DNA of 64,000 nucleotides, taken from Botryosphaeria dothidea. Lineage: Eukaryota; Ascomycota; Dothideomycetes; Botryosphaeriales; Botryosphaeriaceae. A model generated the notes under the pieces. It did not search any database and was not told the DNA's origin. It saw nothing but the letters and a program-made list of their open reading frames with translations. Location of the stretch: assembly GCA_011503125.2 (NCBI GenBank), contig WWBZ02000051.1, forward strand, positions 2,852,001 to 2,916,000. The letters run 5' to 3'. Made by a program: the position numbers and the translations under genes. How positions within the stretch are numbered: position 1 is the first letter of the stretch; the number at the start of each line of letters is the position of its first letter. Below, piece by piece: positions 22,127 through 34,217 of the stretch.

Positions 22127-25100
22127 ATGGTCTCGGGCATGGTTAGCAGACAGTCGACGTTTCCAATGCAAAGCAAGGTCGGTCTCGCCCGCGCACGCCA
22201 CCCTCCCGCCTCGCACGTTGGCTCATCATCTCAGCCACAGGCCATGCCTTCTCGTCTCACAGATTTCGGCGCCGTCAGGTCGCCTGAAGACGAGCGGGCT
22301 CCCGGCACATCCTCATTGCCCCAGAATAACTACACCAACGGTGCCAACGGCTGGAGAGGCGGCAACATCTGGGGCAACGGCACTCTAGGCAGTGGCTTTG
22401 CCTCGCGAGAACGTGCGGATTTTCCGGCAATTTCAGCTGGGTCCCGTGCTAATGTGGGCTTAGAAAATGGTTCTTTCAGGGCTTTGCTACCTGAAGAGAT
22501 TGAGGGTAAGACTGGATCTGGCTCCCTCGTGGCCTCTTCAGAATCCGACCCATGGGGACCTCGACGCACTACTCCTTGGAATCCTACCGACTCTGCTGCA
22601 CAGCCTATTTCATCTCAGCGGAGGGCCTCCAGCGTCTCTCCGGTCAGCCAGGTTCAAGCTTCTCAGCAGGCATACGTGGACCCTGCGCAGTCGAGAGCGT
22701 ATCCCATGAGTCGCGCGTCCATCGCGGGGCAAGGGCTAGGCAGCAAGGCTGTGAACCTGCCAGCGAACTACGCCAGCCGCCGCGCCACAGAAGATGGTTA
22801 TGTTGACCTCGCAAGGCTGGTCGAGTTGGAGCAGCGTCAACGCTCAACAGATTTGAGATGGACAGACGCCCCCCATTTACACTCACCCACTGAGGATCGC
22901 CGGAGCGTTGCCAACTCGGAGTATTTCTCGAGCTCTAGTGCTGCGCAATCTCGCAGCGGAAGTCTTCCTCCTTCACGCCACGGATCTGACCCAGTTCAGT
23001 ACCCTCAGCCCGGAGATGCCTTTAACCGTTTCTCCAGCAATCGTGGACACACGACATCTTTGTCGCAGACCAACGGTCGCTACAATGAACGCACCGATTC
23101 CGTAGCAAGCGACGTGATGTCCTCGTTTGCGCGAATTAGCATGGACAATAAGGCTATCGATCAACCAATGTCGCTACACAAGCCTTCCTTCAGCACTCCA
23201 AGTGGCGCTGGCCAGTTTGGCCACTCTTCCTCCTTCTCCCGCGCCACCATTGGCGATATTCCTCAGAGCATCCTCGGATCCGAGGACATTAGCGCTGGAT
23301 CCTTCACACCTGATGGTTATCCTTCTCAATACGACCAGTCTTTTCCGTACAGGAACTATCAGCTTGGGAATCGTGGAGCGATGACTCCAAATGGCGAATT
23401 TCGCCCGAGCTACTACTCGGCTGGAGGCACGCCTCCAGTTTACGATCATCTTTACCCTTCTCGCAGCACGCAAAATGGTCGACAACAGCATGACGGTCAT
23501 CCAGCGCTTCTTGAGAGGAAGCTCCGCGGTGTGCAGCAGGAACAGCAGGCTTTTATTCACCCTGGATATCAGCAGATGCTTGCTGCACAGTATCCACGGC
23601 CATTTGATGCATATGGCTTTCCGATGCACATGGGAGGCATTGCTCCGGGGATTCCGATGCATATCCCCTCAATGCCCGGGATGATTCAGCAGCTGGAGCC
23701 TCCAAAGGGCCCGAGACAAGATGAAAGTGGCACTGGCCTTAGAAGTGCCATGCTTGATGAGTTCAAGCACAACAGCAGGAGCAAGCGCTACGAGCTCAAG
23801 GTAAGACGAGCACACACTCCGTAAAGTCACTTCTAACGATTCTAGGATATCTACGACTACATCTGTGAATTCAGCGGCGATCAGCACGGCTCTCGTTTCA
23901 TCCAGCAAAAGTTGGAGACTGCTAACAGCGATGAGAAGGAGCGCGTTTTCAAGGAGATTCAGCCGAACGCCATGCAGCTGATGACGGATGTCTTCGGCAA
24001 CTACGTGATCCAGAAGTTTTTCGAGCACGGCGATCAGAGCCAGAAGAGAATTCTCGCCAGCAAGATGAAGGGTCACGTCCTGACCTTGTCATTGCAGATG
24101 TATGGCTGTCGTGTTGTTCAGAAGGTAAACAATCTTGAGTATGTTGGTAGACTTGAAGTAACCGTTCGCAGGCTTTGGAACATGTTCTCGTAGATCAGCA
24201 AGCGGATATGGTGAAGGAACTTGATAACAACGTCTTGCGGTGCGTCAAGGACCAGAACGGCAACCACGTCATCCAGAAGGCCATCGAGCGTGTGCCTGCG
24301 CAGCACATCCAGTTCATCATCGATGCCTTCATCGGTCATGTCTCGTCTTTATCTGTCCACGGCTATGGATGCCGAGTCATCCAACGCATGCTGGAGCACT
24401 GCGAAGAACCAGCCCGCCGCTCCATCCTTTCTGAGCTTCACGCTTGCGCGCCGACACTCATCCCCGACCAGTACGGCAACTACGTCACTCAACACATCAT
24501 CGAACACGGTGCTCTGGAGGATAGGGCCGCTATCATCGACATTGTCAAGAACCAGTTGCTTGCTTTTGCCAAGCACAAGTTTGCCAGCAATGTCGTTGAA
24601 AAGTGTCTTGTGTTCGGCAGCGACGACGAGCGCCGGGAGATCATGCTCAAGATTTGCGAGAAGGCGGAGCGGGGCGAGAGTACGCTTGTGGTGCTCATCA
24701 AAGATGGCTATGGCAACTATGTCATTCGTAAGGTGTCCGCGTCCGCTTGCTGGTTAAATATCGCTAACGAAAAACAGAAAAGCTTCTTGATACGCTAAAC
24801 GCAACTGACTACGTGGCGTTCCTCGAGTACCTGCAGCCTGAGATGGCCAAGGCCAAGAAGACTCTTTCGGGGAAACAAGTCCAAGCTGTAGGCGCTTCTG
24901 CTGATGACCAGCGTAAGCTTGCTAACCAGATCGAAAAGGTCGAGAAGAAGATGCACAGGTTCGACAAGTTTGAGCTTGTGCCGGACTCGGTGCAGCGCAA
25001 CAGCGTGAGCCCGACTTCTCTCAACACGCAGCCCTCTATTCCGGAGACTCCCAAGTCGACGACGACGGATGACAAGAGCACGCAGCCAAGCTCGCCCAAC

Positions 25101-25148
25101 AGCGGCGGGACGAACTCGCCTTCGGCAGCGCGGGCGAGCAAGGCGTAA
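22127..25148 (+). CDS. PUF3: Pumilio (PUF) RNA-binding protein, Puf3-like
   Basis: Binds 3'UTRs and controls mRNA stability or translation in the cytoplasm; Puf3 itself acts on nuclear mRNAs for mitochondrial proteins. Exons 22127-23800, 23846-24124, 24172-24727 and 24778-25148 give 959 residues; introns are 45, 47 and 50 nt with phases 0, 0 and 1. The first about 540 residues are Ser/Gln/Pro-rich and low in complexity. Eight PUF repeats follow (about 550-860), with recognition triads in order SR..Q, NY..Q, CR..Q, NH..Q, CR..Q, NY..Q, SN..E and NY..Q. All eight are intact. The C-terminus is Ser/Thr/Pro-rich. The triads equal those of classical PUM/Puf3, so the expected target is UGUAUAUA (established code; see findings). 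Assignment to Puf3 and not another UGUA-binding PUF is inference. Confidence 0.93.
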
Positions 25149-26408
25149 GTTCTCGCAGCAGCACACTCGTTACATAAGCCGTGGGAAGATCAACGATTCG
25201 GCGTCGGCGTTCGAAGATATAAACCCTGTTTCATATGCTCCCGTCACGAACCCTCGTTACGGCGTTTGATGGTTGGAGTTTCCTGGCAAAAGAAAGGGCG
25301 CACAAAGCACGCGCCATGCCTTTACGCTACACCCATGTCTTTCACTAAGGATACCCGGTACCCAGGGGTTCGGTGATTTCGGCTGATTCGGTCTGGGCTG
25401 TTTTCGTTCTTCACTTCAAGCATTTGTACTATTTTTTCCATCCTACCCAATTTTTTCATGTTTCATTTCATCAAAGTTGCCGCGGCAAATGATGCACGGC
25501 GAAGATTGCCCGTGTGGACAAAAAAAAGACAAGATGAAGGGCGCACACAAAAACGCTTGCTGTGGAAAAAATCACCCCCCCCAAGCTGCTAATGGGATTC
25601 GTATTTCTGGTGGAGTTGGTTGGTTCTGTACTGGAGTACTCAGGCAATGTGAGTTGTGATGCGTTTTCGGATATGACGGTAACCGCAGTAGAAATGCTGT
25701 CTTTTCTTACAGGCTAGTCTCTTGTCCTGGCCTCATGCATACCGACAAGGCATGGGACGACTGGCATATGGTTGCTTAAACTTTCATTTCGATGCGTTCT
25801 CTTTCATCCCCTTCTCGTGGCGCCTCTGGCTGGCATAGAGGTGGCGCATTATTAGTAGGATAGTTGCCAGGATAGAAACACGGACTGCGTGCCTTAGCCT
25901 CTTGCAGCGCATGAACGGGTATTGTTGTGATTTACACGCTGTATCATTGGGCCGTTGCAGACTTCATGCGCCCTTTCATCCACGGGACTTACGTGTCCAG
26001 CAACCCTTTGCGCCGAGAACGAGCTCCGTATCTCCACTGGTGCGCTGGCTGGAGAGCTACAGTGGGAGGATCGGGCTGCCAGATGATGGCCCGCCCCGCT
26101 CGACTCCGAAACCGGACCGAAGCGCAAGCTAGAGCGGCGCTACTGCGAGCCCCCGGCCGGTGCTGCGCTGCTGCTGCTGCATGCCACTTCGCTCCGCTCC
26201 CGCATGTCGCCAATCTGCCCGTCTTTCTTTTTCGCCAATTGCATCGCAACCACCACGATCCATCTTCCTTCCCCCAGCCGCTCTTGTCCAGCGCACGTCC
26301 ATCGCCCGGAGAGGCACTCGTCCGGGAGCGCGACCAGGGCCCGGATCACGCCCAGCGCCCGTCCAGCAGCACCTCCGGAACACGCAAACGACGTCCAGCA
26401 CCAGGAGC
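25149..26408. other. Gap between Pumilio and DUF1640 genes
   Basis: Bases 25149-25900 are T-rich and probably the Pumilio 3'UTR. The rest is C-rich and leads into the next gene. The open frame upstream of 26409 is continuous with the next gene back to an ATG at 26160, so part of this stretch may be coding. Confidence 0.45.
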
Positions 26409-27900
26409 ATGTCGACGCCGCGCTTGACCTTCCTGTATCCGCGATTCATACGCCCCTTCCTCATCTCCGAGGCAAGCGCATCCTCTTCAGGCTCCTCTCT
26501 GCCCCCAGCATCTCGCCCCGGGGTGAAACGCAGATCGACGAGACAGGGGCAGTCAGCATGTCGGAGGGCGACAATTGGAGGAGGAGCAGCGAGAGCCTTT
26601 GTGACCAGTGCGCGAAGCGACCTGCCGCCCGGCCCCGTGCAGAGGTACGGTACCGCCAACGAGCCAGTGCCGCCGCCGCAGGCCTCTTCGGGTAGTGGTG
26701 GTGCCGGAGGCAGTGGCGGGGACGGTGCGAAGCCAAAGAAGGTCGACGACACCAACAAGGCAGAGAGCGGAAAGGCGGACAAGGCGAAGAGCTCAGCCGC
26801 TGCGAAGGCCGGCGCGCTCTCTGCTGCTGCTGGCGCAACGGAGGCGTCATCAGAGCAACCGCAACACCAGGGCCCGGTGCAAGACCACAACGCCCCGCCC
26901 AAAGCAGTCTCTCCCACCATCTTCGAGACTAGCTCTCAAGGCGCGGCGCCCAATAGCCCTCCCAAGCCTTCGCCTGCCGCCGTCAACAATGGCACTGAGA
27001 CTGAGTCGAACCCGCTGGAGGCGGTCCTGCGCATGCCGCCACCGTCCTCGCGTACCGTGCACTTGACGACGCCGCGCTACGTGCATCACTTCGATACGTG
27101 GTCTTTGGTGAAGCAATTGGCGGCGTCGGGCTTCAGTGAGGAGCAGAGTGTCACGCTGATGAAGGCAATCCGCGCGCAGCTGAACGACAATATGGACCTT
27201 GCGCGCGCCGGACTGGTTGGCAAATCTGACGTCGAAAACGAAACCTACTTGTTTCGCGCGGCATGTTCGGAGCTGCGAACCGAGGTTGGAAACAACAGGA
27301 AGGCAGAGAATGAGAGGATGAGCACGCAGCGGAACCAGTTGCAGCACGAGGTGGATATTCTAGGGCAGCGGATGGGCCAGGATACCAGCCATCTGAAGGA
27401 GGAAGTCAAGGGCATGTTTGATGACCGCAAAATGGCCGTGAGAATGGAGCAGAAGACGATGGAGAGCAAGGTTTGTACTCCCACCTATAATTCCGCCAAA
27501 TGGATGGCTGACATTTTGAATTCAGATCCAAGAGCTTAATTACAAGATCACCGTTGCCCTCAACTCGGATGCCCGTTCTGAAGTTGAAGGGCTTCGCTGG
27601 ATCATCACTCGCCGCGCCGTCACGGCGCTCGTCGTTGTCGCTGTCGCCATCCTCGCGACTTTGCGCTTTTCGTCCTACATGACGCGCACCCAGGCGCAGG
27701 AGAGGAAGAACATGCCTAAGGACGGAGTGGTGGCAGCTGCCGCGGCAAAGCAGGAGGCTGCGCAAGATAATCAACGTACAACCAGTTCAGGAAACACCGG
27801 CATGCAGAGCAATGGCAACATGGACGCAGGCACGGGTGTATGGGCGGAGGGCGCAGGTGACGGGGTCATAGTCAGTGAGGGCGGTGTAAGCCTTGGTTGA
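26409..27900 (+). CDS. Mitochondrial DUF1640/CCDC90 protein (MCUR1/Fmp32-like)
   Basis: Predicted inner-membrane coiled-coil protein; relatives (human MCUR1/CCDC90B, yeast Fmp32) are tied to respiratory complex assembly or the calcium uniporter. Exons 26409-27470 and 27526-27900 give 478 residues; the 55-nt intron (GTTTGT...TTCAG) is phase 0. The N-terminus from 26409 (MSTPRLTFLYPRFIRPFL) is basic and hydrophobic like a mitochondrial presequence. A low-complexity Gly/Ala/Lys linker follows. The family core starts at YVHHFDTWSLVKQLAASGFSEEQ and continues through ELRTEVGN and a long coiled coil into exon 2 (LNYKITVALNSDARSEVEGLRW), ending in a membrane helix (AVTALVVVAVAILATL). Start choice: an in-frame ATG at 26160 would add 83 residues; I prefer 26409 because the presequence-like motif begins there and the upstream DNA is leader-like. 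Confidence 0.87.
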
Positions 27901-30152
27901 GCGGTGAGGAAGAGACAGATATGATGGCGCGTCCTGGTGGAGTTCGTCGTGGTACAAGCGCCACTGCTGATGACAAGATTCCTCAGTGCAGAGAGGCACT
28001 TTCAAGCTACGTTCTTTGCTCCGCAACCTCTTCGGCTTCAGGAATTCGTCATGCAGGGGCCGACCGCAAGACGGGATGGCGGTCCAGGAACGGGGATCAC
28101 AGGCAGACAACAGCCTACAGAAATCACGCAACTCCTAAATTTAAGTACTGAACAATGAAAACTCAATCAGAAATAACCTTACTTTTCTGCGGTTACACGG
28201 CGCGGTGACACGATCCACTGTTCGATCTCCCGCCCCACAGAGAGATCGGTCCTTGCTTCAGTCGAATTCAATGATCACGGGCCAGAAGGGGAGGCTCTGC
28301 ATGTTTTAGATGTATGGAGCCTGCCCAGCATAGCCGCCCAGACCCTTGTTCTCCTTGGTATTGGCTTTGCAAAGAAGGCCGGATGTGCCACAACACGTCA
28401 TGCCTCCAAGTCAATCTCCAGATCCATACGATACCCGCCGCCTTGGGTTGTGGAAATATCCGACAGGGTTGTCGACCCACCGTCACACAGACAATCATCT
28501 CCTCCACTCATTCCGATACAACCCACCCTTACGCTTCGCCTCTGGCGGAAGAGCCTTTGTGTTACTCAATAATCTCTCCCGCTCCACCCTCCATGCCCAT
28601 ATGTTGTTGCCCGCTGCCCGCTGCCCGCTTTCCGCCACCGGACTGCCCGTGGGTAATTCCCGCATTCCGCTGCTTTGTAGCAATTTCTTTGACCCATTCC
28701 GCTGATCGTCCCGCTCCGCCATCCAGTCGCACTGTAGTCACTCGGCCCTTGCTTGGATTCGGGTGATGCTTTTATTGATCATCACTGGTAGGAATATCGA
28801 TAGTGGCGATGTAGAAGTATTACACACATGGATATACGGAAATTGATGCACTTTCGGAGCGGAACGGCAAACAAGCTGCTTTGAAGCTACACTCTCACCT
28901 CTCACCTCTTCATCTGACAAGCGAAATTCGCACAAGATATCCTTCCAGACTCTTCACTATCTCTCTACATCCAGCATATCAAACAAATCTTCAAATCACT
29001 TCAACTCATTCTCCAAATGGCGCCAATCTCACAAATAGAAGGAACGGCGGCGACGAATACGGCGAGAGACGGTACCAGGAAGTCAGCGTTTCGTAAAAGA
29101 AGTCTTATATAGTTTCCAGGAGCTTCATTGTATCAGAACCACTTTATAATACTATAGATACACAGATCCACCGACCGGTTGCGGTGTAGTCAACATGTTT
29201 GCCCAACAAGTCGGTCAGTATATTCGAAAAATTGAAGACTTGTTAACGACCTCCTACTGCAGCACAAGTGAGAGTATTCCAAGCTACGTCCCTCATTTGC
29301 TTCAAAAGATCAATTCATGGCTCTGAACTTTCTTGCTGTCATCACGAGGAGAGACCGTCTTGCCGCATGAAAAGCACTGGTATCCCAAAACGTCAGCTGC
29401 CCGAATAGGTGTGCTGTATGCGGTAAAATATCATCGCGCGCCCGTAGGGAATCGGGATGCTTTTCAATAAATTCTGATGGATGTTCTTATGGAAGGGGCA
29501 AAACAAGCTAGCTACGAGACCTGAGGGAAGGCGTTCAGTTGTTGCTTCCGAATGAAGAAAAGTGCATCGGGAGTGACGTTTAGGAGGACATTGACGTGCC
29601 CTGAACATGCAGCGTGTCTTCTGAAGAGTCTGGTACCAACAGCATGTACTGACACCACGTAAGATTATCTCCGTGTAGTCTGGTAGTGACCACATGTCCT
29701 CTCTCCGCACCACGAAGACCGCAGTATTCAGTCATTCAGCGTTCCGTCTTTGACATGGTCGTTGAATACGCTCCCTTCTGGCGGCTGCAAATAAGGCGCG
29801 ATGAGAATACTGGGCTTCTCAATCACTGGAGCCTTGATGTCGAAGTGACGAGGTACGAGGTCTGTGGCACTGTTGATTCACAAGAACGTTGATGAGCAGT
29901 GTGATGTTATATATATTCCACCGGAATCTTTGTGATCTTCCAAGTCTATGCCTGAGACTAGAATGCCAAAAAAGTAAGGAACGCCATAATGAGACTCTGC
30001 CACCCAAATGTGCCAACTCTCAGGGGAATAATCATCGAGAAGAGAGGAACCATGAGCACACGGTACACACAAGTGATCGAAAAAGAAAAAGGAAGAACGC
30101 TTCATATCGTACGTGTCTGTCAGCTTGGACTTCTTGCCTTCAAGGAGACCAT
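27901..30152. other. Gap with AT-richer DNA and a possible gene remnant
   Basis: About 2.25 kb without a supportable intact gene. Bases 28750-30150 are clearly AT-richer than the flanking genes. On the minus strand between about 30050 and 29300 there are coding-like pieces broken by stops and frame changes (see findings). Confidence 0.4.
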
Positions 30153-31715
30153 CTACCAATGGCAGATACCTCCTTCACTATCATCAACGCTCCACACGCC
30201 GGCCAACCCGACAATCTCCATCTCGCCACTCGCATGCTCTCCCATCTTCGTCAAACGTGCGCCTCCTCTTCCGGCATCTGCTGGGCCGTTGTTTAGCAAT
30301 CGCCTAGCCCATGCGTCGATGGCCGGCTCTCCCGTCTCGTCTCTCGCCTGCTTCAAGAACGGAATGAGGGCGGTGCCACCGGTTCCCCTCAGATCCTTCT
30401 TCTTGCTCGCTCCCTCCATGCCCACGGATCCGACCGTCGCTTGCCGCCTGTTCGCTGAAGCAAGGTTGATGCGGGACTGGTTGTGGGACGGGCTGAGCGA
30501 GCGCGACTGCGAGCGAGACTCCCTGCTCTTGACGATAATGTACCGGCTCACCATCTGGATGTGCTTGTCGCGGAAAGCACGCAGCATGGCAAGACAAGCG
30601 TCGAAGGCAGTGCAGAGGGCGCGGTCGCCGCGGCGTGCCTCTACGAAGGGTCGGATGTTGGTAACGCCGGTGACGGCTTCGAGGAAACGCTTGTGCGGGC
30701 CTGGCATATAGGTGCGCATCTCTTGGATGAAGTTGTGAGATGGTGCTGGCGGTGCGGATGCGGAAGAAGGCTCCTGTGGCCTCGAGCCTGTGGGCCTGTG
30801 TTCGATGCCGAGAACAATGTCAAAGAACTGGATGATTGAGGACTGAGCGTTGCTTCCTCCAGAAAATTGGACGTATTGCTGCGGCGCGGATGTGCCGTCA
30901 TCGAAAATGACGCCGTTAGGGAGACCAGCGTCTGCCATGTTCTTGGAGCCGGCGAGATAGGGCCTGATGCGGTGATAGAAGACATGCGGATCACAGTTTT
31001 CGTACATGCGCTGCAACAACGTGCCCAACTCATCGAGACGCTCTGCGAAAGAGCGTAGGCATTCGGTTACGGTGTGGTTGTCGCCGTACCGCACGGCTTC
31101 CATGGCTGTCAGCATCAATGGAATGGTTGGCGCAGCGCGTGCTTCAATGGCTACGGAGACGAGGTAGAACCATGATTCGTCGAGGGATCCGGTGGCGGTG
31201 TTGAGAGTGAAGATATTCTCCAGGTTATCGATAGGTGCCGCGGGATCCAATGGACGCCAGTTCCATAGCACGAGTCCTGCGTAAGTCGCCACTGGTGGCA
31301 GCTCCAGGTGCCGGCATGTTGAGAGGAAGGGCACTGAGATGGACGGTGGCACTCTCTGCAATACGCAAGCATTAGCAACGGCAACTTTATTCTTGATGAT
31401 TGGAAATGCTTGGCCAATACTCACATCAACGGGCGAATCGCCACCCCAGATGTAGGCATGGGCGATGAAGGCTAGAATGGAGTAGGCGCGACGCCACTCG
31501 GACTCACTCCGCAGGTAGTCGGTCGACAGGACAGGAAGGGCGTCAACAACGCCCCGCAACCGGCGGGTCAGAATCAGAGCCTGCAGGGCGGCGACGGTGC
31601 TCTCCCACGGGCGGTAGTAGGGATCGTCCAGGAATTGCAGCGGCAGCTCGGCCGGAAGGAAGCCGTGCTCCGGCGACACGTCGAAGTCGCCGGGGCGCGG
31701 GATTTGCGGCAGCAT
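30153..31715 (-). CDS. BNA2: Indoleamine 2,3-dioxygenase
   Basis: Haem enzyme that opens the indole ring of L-tryptophan to N-formylkynurenine, first step of the kynurenine route to NAD+. Exons (minus) 31715-31425 and 31355-30153 give 497 residues; the 69-nt intron (GTGAGT...TGCAG) is phase 0 and happens to have no stop. IDO hallmarks: GFLP near the N-terminus, SILAFIAHAYIWGG, RVPPSISVPF (rebuilt by splicing), LVLWNWRP, GGSNAQSSIIQFFDIVLGIEH, and the haem-ligand segment YMPGPHKRFLEAV, whose His should be the proximal iron ligand. After the catalytic core the last about 110 residues are an unusual tail with RSQSRSLSPS and Lys-rich stretches, longer than in mammalian IDO but common in fungi. 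Start at 31715 is the first ATG ahead of IDO homology. Neighbours are unrelated. Confidence 0.94.
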   Translation of the reverse strand: MLPQIPRPGDFDVSPEHGFLPAELPLQFLDDPYYRPWESTVAALQALILTRRLRGVVDALPVLSTDYLRSESEWRRAYSILAFIAHAYIWGGDSPVDVSIGQAFPIIKNKVAVANACVLQRVPPSISVPFLSTCRHLELPPVATYAGLVLWNWRPLDPAAPIDNLENIFTLNTATGSLDESWFYLVSVAIEARAAPTIPLMLTAMEAVRYGDNHTVTECLRSFAERLDELGTLLQRMYENCDPHVFYHRIRPYLAGSKNMADAGLPNGVIFDDGTSAPQQYVQFSGGSNAQSSIIQFFDIVLGIEHRPTGSRPQEPSSASAPPAPSHNFIQEMRTYMPGPHKRFLEAVTGVTNIRPFVEARRGDRALCTAFDACLAMLRAFRDKHIQMVSRYIIVKSRESRSQSRSLSPSHNQSRINLASANRRQATVGSVGMEGASKKKDLRGTGGTALIPFLKQARDETGEPAIDAWARRLLNNGPADAGRGGARLTKMGEHASGEMEIVGLAGVWSVDDSEGGICHW

Positions 31716-34217
31716 CTGGGGCGCGGTGTGATTGCGCGGGCAGACGGCAGGACGACGGTTGGGGGTCCCGCGGGCCAACGGGCTGCTCTACTGCGGGGCA
31801 CTGGCTGACGGCCAACTCGAACGTCGAGGAGAGAATGTCGAGGAGGCTGGGGAATTCTTTTTCTTCTAGACTCTGCGGCTCTGCGCTAGTCGGAGGTAGC
31901 CGGTAGCCGCAGATGGGCTGATGTCGCCTGCGCGGTACCGTAATCAACAGGCTGGCGGCATGCGGCTGAACAGGTGATGGCGGAGTGGAAGAGGTGGCCG
32001 AGGAGGGGCGTAGCAAACAGCAGGCCGGAGGTGAATGGCGGGGCTGGTGGGGTGAAATATGTACAGGCAAAAGGGAAGGCAGGAGGGAGCGATTAGGCGC
32101 GTTAGGGCGCGGACAGGCGGGAAAGCCGCTTTAATAGAAAGGCGCGGTTAATGGATTTAGGACTTAGCGGGGAGGAGGGCTGGCTGGTTGTGTCGTTCGT
32201 TTGGAGCAAGTGTGGTAGTGGGGCAAAAAAGTTGACTGACAAAGAGAGCCAGCCCCAGTGCCCCTCCACGCACAACAATCCCGCACTGACTACACCCGGC
32301 GCTTCCCGGCCCTGTGAGGTCACAATGCGGCTGAGCAATCCCCGAGAAGGCTGACACTCGGTGGCAGAGAAGACGGACGGCGAAAGAAAACGGATTACTC
32401 ATGACGGAAGCGACGGCCGGGGAAATAGAAAAATTGGAAGAACCAACCAGGCGATTTCTAGGCCCCTCGCCGAGATCGGGCGCGGACAACATAGTAAAGA
32501 TCCAGCAACCGTCGCCCATCCCTGGTCCTACCACAGAGCCGCGTGTCTCATCTGGCGTGATGCTCTGATTGCGTGCTGCGTTTCGCTCACTGTCTCGACA
32601 ACTCGCACTGTGCATCTCTACATCTTGCCACGTGATGCAACACGCAGCATGCCTCGGGAGTGAAGAGCCCCCGAGGGCCGAGTCTGTCGCTGAGGCAGGG
32701 CGACGGTGCAGCAGAAACGCCCCTGGAGCCAGCGACCAGACGATCAAACGTCGCGCCAGAACCCTGCATCTGGACGAGCGGGGACGAGCGGCTCCGCTAG
32801 CGCTCTCCAATGCAGTTTGCTCTTTTGTCGTGGTCGTGACGAAGCCGATCGGGCGCCGTAATCATAGCGGGCGACGATTGCGCGCGGGAGCGACGGGAGG
32901 CAGTTCGTGCCGTTCTGAACGCGGTCTGTGGAGCGGGATGACGTGCACGCCGATGCGCAAGCAGCTTTCATCTTTTTGCCATCGGTCTCTGAGGTCAGCA
33001 GTAAGCAAAACATTCTCAATTGACTTCGATCCGTCTTCAGAATTTTCGAAACTGCAAGAGTGGCGAGGCGGAGCGGTTGTTTTATAGTTGTAGTTCCACC
33101 TTGCTCCCAAAGATGGGGTAATTGGAAGAGTGGGCGGCAAAGAATGGGGTTGGTTTGCTGCAGCTGCATGCTCACCCTGCAGTAGTGCCAGGTACCGCGC
33201 CAGTTGGGTAACGGCACACCTACACCGCTAGTCGTGTCTCTCCCTGTTGATGTCTTTGATGCCATGGACTTCTGAGGGGTAGGAGCGAAATTGGGTGCTG
33301 GCAGCGAGCCGAAGCATTCATCCGACCTTCTGCTCGCACATGTGTCTTCCAGGGCGCCCAATCCTGCCATATATGTCTTGCGATGCTCTTCGCAGGTTAG
33401 GACAATCAGCAATGCCTGGCCACCTTGATCTCCGTGCTATCCGATTCCAATACCAATAGCATTTGGTCAGCGAAAGCAAATATGAACACGTATTTGAGCA
33501 TATGTCAAATGTAATTATTCAGGGAGCGAATGGCATTTATGTCTACACGGATGCTAGAACTTTCCCACAATAAGCGCATTACCTTGACCTTGTGCACCAT
33601 TCCGCCACTTTGCGCATCCGTCTCAATCGGGAATAGTGAACCATCTAAGTCCAACAAACTCTCCTACAGTGCTTCCTCAAACAGCCTTCCCCTGATTCAC
33701 ACCGATAGCGGAAGGGGAAAGGGGGGTGGGCCGACAACTCAAACAAGACGTCGAGACGAGGTACCGGGAATAAAAGCGGGACTGTGAGATAGTGAGCAAC
33801 AACGACACGTGAACGAGGCTGATGCTCTATGCAAGCGGTGGAGATTGCGGACAAGAGCCGGATCACAGTCAATCAAGGCACTCCCAGTATGCTTCATGTA
33901 GTATATTCTTCGTTCAAGAGACCCAACGTCCGGTTGGTCATGCAATTACCCAAAGCAAAAGAAACACATGCAATATGCTAATCCGTCTATGCAGGCGCCG
34001 CTCCAATCACGAAAAACCTAGACCCAAAGGGAGAAGGGAGAGGAAGGCACCAAAGACAACTCATAGCCATGGAAATATGATTTACCGTCGAGACACCTTT
34101 GTCTCGCAAAATGCCGGGAATGGAGAGATGACGTACGAAAATGAAAAAGAACAGGTCGGCAGCGGGAGTGGGAACGGAGACGAAGATATATATAATCCTA
34201 CACCCAACATTCTGACC
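31716..34217. other. Gene-free gap upstream of the dioxygenase
   Basis: About 2.5 kb. The part next to 31716 is the dioxygenase upstream region. A 222-codon and a 217-codon open frame exist on the minus strand (about 32744-33412 and 32157-32810), but both have composition without domain-like order. Bases 33400-34200 are AT-richer and should contain the 3'UTR of the mS38 gene. No RNA gene was recognised. Confidence 0.45.

Noticed and set aside
32744..33412. 222-codon minus-strand frame
   Set aside because: No ordered domain, no consistent splice partners, and dense overlapping frames on the other strand; treated as chance.
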